64,000 nt of DNA from Bradyrhizobium sp. PSBB068. GTDB taxonomy: Bacteria; Pseudomonadota; Alphaproteobacteria; Rhizobiales; Xanthobacteraceae. Positions 59,864 through 64,000 of the stretch are shown here, one piece after another. The DNA lies in assembly GCA_016839165.1 (NCBI GenBank), contig CP069300.1:4464001-4528000 (forward strand), in the 5' to 3' direction. Position 1 is the first letter of the stretch, and each line of letters begins with the position of its first letter. Both the position numbers and the translations under genes were made by a program. The notes under the pieces are model-generated. The model was not told the origin of the DNA. It searched no databases and saw nothing but the letters and a program-made list of their open reading frames with translations.

Positions 59864-60693
59864 GCGGCGACCCCATCCTCACCGTCGACCGCCTGATGAT
59901 GCGCTTCGGCGGCATCGTCGCGGTCAACGAGCTCTCCTTCGCCGCCGAGCGGCGCAAGATAACCGCGCTGATCGGGCCGAACGGCGCCGGCAAGACCACC
60001 GTGTTCAATTGCATCACCGGTTTCTACCGGCCGAGCGGCGGCGCGATCCGCCTCGCCCATGACGACGGCCGCACCATCCAGCTCGAGCGGCTGAACGATT
60101 TCCGCATCTCCAAGCAGGCCAAGGTGGCGCGAACCTTCCAGAACATCCGGCTGTTTCCCGGCATGACCGCGCTGGAGAATCTGATGGTCGCCCAGCACAA
60201 CGCGCTGATGCGCGCCTCGGGCCTGACCGTGCTCGGGCTGCTCGGCCTGCCGTCCTGGCGCGAGGCCGAGCAGCGCGCCATCGAGCTGGCGCGGACCTGG
60301 CTCAAGCGCGTCGGCCTGCTCGACCGCGCCGACGATGCCGCGGGCAACCTGCCCTACGGCGACCAGCGGCGGCTCGAGATCGCGCGCGCGATGTGCACGG
60401 AGCCGGCGCTGCTCTGTCTCGACGAACCGGCGGCTGGCCTCAACGCGCGCGAGAGCGGCGGGCTCAACGAGCTGCTGCTGTCGATCCGCAACGAACAGGG
60501 CACTTCGATCCTCCTGATCGAGCATGACATGTCGGTCGTGATGGAGATCTCCGACCACGTCGTGGTGATGGACTACGGCGTCAAGATCGCCGAAGGGCCG
60601 CCGCAGACCGTCCGCGACGACCCCAAGGTGATCGCCGCCTATCTCGGGGCCGACGAGGAAGAGGCGATCGCCGTGATGGAGAGCGGCACGTGA
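59860..60693 (+). CDS. livG: Branched-chain amino acid ABC ATPase LivG
   Basis: A 277-residue ATPase: Walker A GPNGAGKTT, signature-type LPYGDQRRLEIARAMC, Walker B LLCLDEPAAGL, and a LIEHDMSVVM switch. The LivG-type YGDQ replaces the canonical SGGQ. It pairs with LivF, overlapping it by four bases. Confidence 0.94.
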   Translation: MSGDPILTVDRLMMRFGGIVAVNELSFAAERRKITALIGPNGAGKTTVFNCITGFYRPSGGAIRLAHDDGRTIQLERLNDFRISKQAKVARTFQNIRLFPGMTALENLMVAQHNALMRASGLTVLGLLGLPSWREAEQRAIELARTWLKRVGLLDRADDAAGNLPYGDQRRLEIARAMCTEPALLCLDEPAAGLNARESGGLNELLLSIRNEQGTSILLIEHDMSVVMEISDHVVVMDYGVKIAEGPPQTVRDDPKVIAAYLGADEEEAIAVMESGT

Positions 60694-61439
60694 GCGCGCT
60701 AGCTGCTACCACACCCCTGCTCGCGGTGCGCGGCGTGCGTGCGGCGTATGGCAAGATCGAGGCGCTGAAGGGCGTCGACATCGAGATCAACCGAGGCGAG
60801 ATCGTGGCCCTGATCGGCGCCAACGGCGCCGGAAAGTCGACGCTGATGATGACGATCTTCGGCCGGCCGCGCGCCCGTGCCGGCAGCATCGAATATGACG
60901 GCAATGACATCACCGGCGTGCCGACCCACGAGATCGCGCGGCTGCGCATCGCGCAATCGCCCGAGGGCCGGCGAATCTTTCCGCGCATGAGCGTCGCGGA
61001 GAACCTGCAGATGGGCGCCGACGCCACCGAAAGCAGCGAGGCCGAACGCGAGGCCGGGCTGGAGCGGGTGTTCGCGCTGTTCCCGCGCCTGAAGGAACGC
61101 ATCGCACAACGCGGCGGCACGCTGTCGGGCGGCGAGCAGCAGATGCTCGCGATCGGCCGCGCCCTGATGAGCCGGCCCCGCCTGCTGATGCTTGACGAGC
61201 CCTCGCTCGGCCTCGCACCGCTGATCGCGCGCCAGATCTTCGACGCCATCCGAACGCTGAACCGGCAGGACGGCCTCACCGTCTTGATCGTCGAGCAGAA
61301 CGCCAACCATGCGCTGAAGCTCGCCCATCGCGGCTATGTCATGGTCAACGGCCTGATCACGCTCACCGGAACCGGCAGCGAATTGCTGCAGCGCCCGGAA
61401 ATCCGCGCCGCCTATCTGGAAGGCGGCCGCCACGGGTAG
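60690..61439 (+). CDS. livF: Branched-chain amino acid ABC ATPase LivF
   Basis: A 249-residue ATPase starting with GTG: Walker A GANGAGKSTL, signature LSGGEQQMLAIGRALM and Walker B LLMLDEPSLGL. It is the second ATPase of the Liv system. A 165-bp gap with a hairpin follows before the binding-protein gene, which often allows higher binding-protein expression. Confidence 0.94.
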   Translation: MSALAATTPLLAVRGVRAAYGKIEALKGVDIEINRGEIVALIGANGAGKSTLMMTIFGRPRARAGSIEYDGNDITGVPTHEIARLRIAQSPEGRRIFPRMSVAENLQMGADATESSEAEREAGLERVFALFPRLKERIAQRGGTLSGGEQQMLAIGRALMSRPRLLMLDEPSLGLAPLIARQIFDAIRTLNRQDGLTVLIVEQNANHALKLAHRGYVMVNGLITLTGTGSELLQRPEIRAAYLEGGRHG

Positions 61440-61550
61440 TTGCACGTTTCGTGCCGCTCCTGCAGCAGGATGCAGCTGATGCAGCGTCGATTTGCCTGAA
61501 AATTGCCGGTGACTTCGCCGCGAAACCAGCCGAGAATGCCCGCGGTTTGA

Positions 61551-61570
61551 GGGCCCGGCGTGCCGGGCCC
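61551..61570 (+). promoter_or_regulatory. Hairpin between livF and livK
   Basis: A perfect inverted repeat GGGCCCGGC-GT-GCCGGGCCC without a T-run. It lies 35 bases before livK and could be an attenuator or an mRNA stabiliser. Confidence 0.6.
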
Positions 61571-61604
61571 TTCCGCAAGAGGCAACGACCACGAGGGACG
61601 TCTC

Positions 61605-62723
61605 ATGAAATCACTGAAGCTGATCGGCCTGGCATTGGGCGCTTCGTTCGCATTGTCGGCGAGCGCATTCGCGCAAGACATCACCATCGCAGTCGCGGGT
61701 CCGATGACGGGCTCCGAATCCGCTTTCGGCCGGCAGATGAAGAACGGCGCCGAGCAGGCAGTCGCCGACATCAACGCCGCCGGCGGCGTGCTCGGCAAGA
61801 AGCTCGCGCTGGAAGCCGACGACGATGCCTGCGATCCGAAGCAGGCGCGCTCGATCGCGGAGAAGATCGGCTCGTCGAAGATTCCGTTCGTGGCCGGCCA
61901 TTTCTGCTCGTCGTCGTCGATCCCGGCCTCCGAGGCCTATGCCGACGCCAACGTCCTGCAGATCACCCCGGCCTCGACCAACCCGCTGTTCACCGAGCGC
62001 AAGCTCTGGAACGTGGCGCGCGTCTGCGGTCGTGACGACCAGCAGGGCCTGGTCGCCGCCGACTACATCGTGAAGAACTTCAAGGGCAAGAACGTCGCGA
62101 TCCTGAACGACAAGACCACCTACGGCAAAGGCCTCGCCGACGAGACCAAGAAGGCGCTGAACAAGGCCGGCTTCCAGGAGAAGATGTTCGAGTCCTACAA
62201 CAAGGGCGACAAGGACTTCAACTCGATCGTCTCGCGCCTGAAGCGCGACAACATCGATCTGGTCTATGTCGGCGGCTACCATCAGGAAGCCGGCTTGATC
62301 CTGCGCCAGATGCGCGACCAGGGCCTGCAGACCATTCTGATGGCGGGCGACGCCATGAACGATAAGGAGTTCGCCTCGATCACCGGCCCGGCCGCCGAAG
62401 GCACGCTGTTCACCTTCGGCCCCGATCCGCGCAACAAGCCGACCGCGAAGGCGATCGTCGAGAAGTTCAAAGCCAAGAACATCGACCCCGAAGGCTACAC
62501 GCTCTACACCTACGCCGCGATGCAGGTGTGGACGCAGGCCGTCGCCAAGGCCGGCACCACCGACGCCAAGAAGGTGATGGAGACCATCAAGGCCGGCGAT
62601 TGGGACACCGTGCTCGGCAAGATGGGCTTCGACGCCAAAGGCGACATCAAGGCGATCGACTACGTCGTCTACAAGTGGGACGCCAAGGGCAACTACACCG
62701 AGATCAACCCGAAGGGCTCCTGA
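61605..62723 (+). CDS. livK: Branched-chain amino acid-binding protein LivK
   Basis: A 372-residue periplasmic binding protein. Signal peptide MKSLKLIGLALGASFALSASAFA is followed by QDITIAVAGPMTGSESAFGRQMKNGAEQAV; the ligand site includes FVAGHFCSSSSIPASEAYADANV. It starts at 61605, after AGGGACGTCTC. It delivers Leu/Ile/Val or related amino acids to LivHMGF. A perfect terminator follows. Confidence 0.95.
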   Translation: MKSLKLIGLALGASFALSASAFAQDITIAVAGPMTGSESAFGRQMKNGAEQAVADINAAGGVLGKKLALEADDDACDPKQARSIAEKIGSSKIPFVAGHFCSSSSIPASEAYADANVLQITPASTNPLFTERKLWNVARVCGRDDQQGLVAADYIVKNFKGKNVAILNDKTTYGKGLADETKKALNKAGFQEKMFESYNKGDKDFNSIVSRLKRDNIDLVYVGGYHQEAGLILRQMRDQGLQTILMAGDAMNDKEFASITGPAAEGTLFTFGPDPRNKPTAKAIVEKFKAKNIDPEGYTLYTYAAMQVWTQAVAKAGTTDAKKVMETIKAGDWDTVLGKMGFDAKGDIKAIDYVVYKWDAKGNYTEINPKGS

Positions 62724-62754
62724 GCCCCCCGCGCCTGATCCGATCAGAGATACG

Positions 62755-62785
62755 AAACGCCCCGGTCCGCCGGGGCGTTTTTCTT
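62755..62785 (+). terminator. Rho-independent terminator of the liv operon
   Basis: An 11-base perfect stem AAACGCCCCGG / CCGGGGCGTTT with loop TCCG and a T-run. Confidence 0.93.
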
Positions 62786-62840
62786 TGGTACCGCGGCTGC
62801 TATACCGGATCGATCGGACAGCAGGCGGACGGGCCCAATC

Positions 62841-63836
62841 GTGAAAAACCTTCTCACCGATATTGCCGGCGTTGCCGTCGGCCACGCCGACGACGCGGTG
62901 ATCGCCTCGGGCGTCACCGCGATCCTGTTCGAACGGCCGGCGGTCGCCTCGATCGATGTCCGCGGCGGCGGTCCGGGCACCCGCGAGGACGCGCTGCTGT
63001 CGCCGCATAATGTCGTCGAAGCGATCGACGCCATCACGCTGTCCGGCGGCTCCGCGCTTGGGCTCGATGCCGCCGGCGGCGTGCAGGCCTGGCTTGCCGA
63101 GCGCGGCCGCGGCTTTCGCATCCGCGACGCGGTGATCCCGATCGTGCCCGGCGCGATCTGCTTCGACCTGCTCAACGGCGGCAACAAGGCGTGGGGACGC
63201 TTTCCGCCCTATCGCGATCTCGGCTATGCGGCGGCGAATGCCGCCTCCGACGACTTCGAGCTCGGCAGCGTCGGCGCCGGCATGGGCGCGACAACAGCCA
63301 ACCTCAAGGGCGGCCTCGGCTCGGCGTCTGATGTGACCGACGACGGCGTCAAGGTCGCAGCGCTCGCCGTGGTCAACGCGGTCGGCAGCGTCGCGGTCGG
63401 CAACGGCCCCTGGTTCTGGGCGGCGCCGTTCGAGGTGAACAGCGAGTTCGGCGGACGCGGCCTGCCACCCTCGTTCACACAGGACATGCTCAAGCCGCGG
63501 CTGAAGGGCGGCACGGACGCTACCGCCGCCGAGAACACGACGCTGGTCGTGGTCGTGACCGATGCGCAATTGACGAAACCGCAGGCGCGGCGGCTGGCGA
63601 TGATCGCACAGACCGGCATGGCGCGCGCGATCTACCCAGTGCACGCCCCGCTCGATGGCGATGTGGTGTTTGCCGCCGCGACCGGTGCCAAGCCGGTCGA
63701 TCCGCTGTTCGGGCTGACCAAGCTCGGTGCGATCGCCGCCAACACGGTGGCACGCGCGATCGCTCGCGGCGTCCATTCAGCGACCCCCCTGCCCTTCCCC
63801 GGCGCGCTGCCGAGCTGGCGGGACCGGTTCGGTTAG
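62841..63836 (+). CDS. P1-family (DmpA/NylC-like) self-processing peptidase
   Basis: A 331-residue Ntn hydrolase of the P1 family. It begins MKNLLTDIAGVAVGHADDA and has DVRGGGPGTREDALLSPHN, ITLSGGSALGLDAAGGV, and AAENTTLVVVVTDA, where the Asn232-Thr233 bond is the expected self-cleavage point and Thr233 the nucleophile of the beta subunit. Relatives include the aminopeptidase DmpA and the nylon oligomer hydrolase NylC; the physiological substrate here is unknown. It has its own unit after the liv terminator, and no signal peptide is visible. Confidence 0.9.
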   Translation: MKNLLTDIAGVAVGHADDAVIASGVTAILFERPAVASIDVRGGGPGTREDALLSPHNVVEAIDAITLSGGSALGLDAAGGVQAWLAERGRGFRIRDAVIPIVPGAICFDLLNGGNKAWGRFPPYRDLGYAAANAASDDFELGSVGAGMGATTANLKGGLGSASDVTDDGVKVAALAVVNAVGSVAVGNGPWFWAAPFEVNSEFGGRGLPPSFTQDMLKPRLKGGTDATAAENTTLVVVVTDAQLTKPQARRLAMIAQTGMARAIYPVHAPLDGDVVFAAATGAKPVDPLFGLTKLGAIAANTVARAIARGVHSATPLPFPGALPSWRDRFG

Positions 63837-63850
63837 ATCGTCACTCTCCC

Positions 63851-63965
63851 GTCATTGCCAGCGAAGCGAAGCAATCCATTTATCCGCACATGCGGACAGA
63901 TGGATTGCATCGTCGCTCCAGCGCAAAATTGCTTTGCAAGTTTGTCGCCGAGCTCCTCGCAATGA
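63851..63965. repeat. Family B interspersed palindrome, extended copy
   Basis: GTCATTGCCAGCGAAGCGAAGCAATCCAT at the left and ...CTCCTCGCAATGAC at the right, with an insert of about 35 bases that breaks the right half. It is the longest copy of this family here and follows the P1 peptidase gene. The remaining 35 bases to the window edge show nothing definite. Confidence 0.8.
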
Positions 63966-64000
63966 CGAGCTACGCGCTGACCGACAGCGACGATGAGGCC

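Noticed and set aside
61611..63776. A 721-codon open frame antisense to livK and the P1 peptidase
   Set aside because: It spans two strongly supported genes and the liv terminator. It is a composition artefact of high-GC DNA.

Overview
The window is high-GC alphaproteobacterial chromosome, most likely Bradyrhizobium or a close relative. This rests on the protein families (Usg, a CIRCE-controlled groESL pair, cox-type maturation genes, pca genes, many CoA, GST and Liv genes) and on dense short interspersed palindromes of the kind found in Bradyrhizobiaceae. No tRNA, rRNA or CRISPR array was seen. The assignment is by recognition, not by a database search.

Layout. 0-6 kb: crotonase, hydrolase, quinone oxidoreductase, HCCA isomerase, GST and a short MetE-like methyltransferase. 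6-15 kb: gpt, a CinA-type protein, then the ATP-grasp / alpha-E / transglutaminase operon. Its usual partner, the Anbu proteasome-like peptidase, lies 2.5 kb further on, beyond a CMD-family gene and a peptide-binding protein gene. 15-22 kb: transporters, a cupin with a basic tail, usg, and groES-groEL with a CIRCE operator and terminator. Directly after groEL is a 392-bp element in which a small GIY-YIG nuclease gene sits between 40-bp inverted repeats; the same repeats occur without a gene elsewhere. 22-24 kb: LysR regulator with a divergent isochorismatase/GST pair.

24.3-26.7 kb is a lower-GC accessory island and the most interesting part. It encodes a retron-type reverse transcriptase (NAxxH, YADD and VTG motifs) fused to an intact trypsin-like protease (His371/Asp401/Ser475). 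Eleven bases behind it is a gene with a HEPN-like R-x4-H motif, broken by an in-frame TAA and probably a frameshift. A 364-bp non-coding stretch precedes the RT and may hold the msr-msd RNA. This looks like a retron defence locus with a decayed third component.

26.7-36 kb: AMP nucleosidase, a DUF2778 protein, polyprenyl-linked glycosyltransferases, DUF72/DUF488 and PhzF. 36-45 kb: a GntR-MFS-amidohydrolase operon with a perfect operator at the regulator start, an adenylate cyclase, and a TetR-HlyD-ABC efflux operon with its operator. 45-53 kb: a molybdenum hydroxylase set (coxG, coxS, coxM, MoxR, VWA, two XdhC-type proteins, a MoeA/MobA-type fusion) with no large catalytic subunit. 53-56 kb: pcaB, pcaD, pcaC. 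57-63 kb: complete livHMGFK. The window closes with a P1-family peptidase and a repeat.

One thread through the window is the repeat load. Seven family A loci, three family B, three family C and several singletons fill most gaps of more than 80 bp, sometimes splitting operons (pcaD-pcaC) or supplying sequence next to a ribosome binding site.
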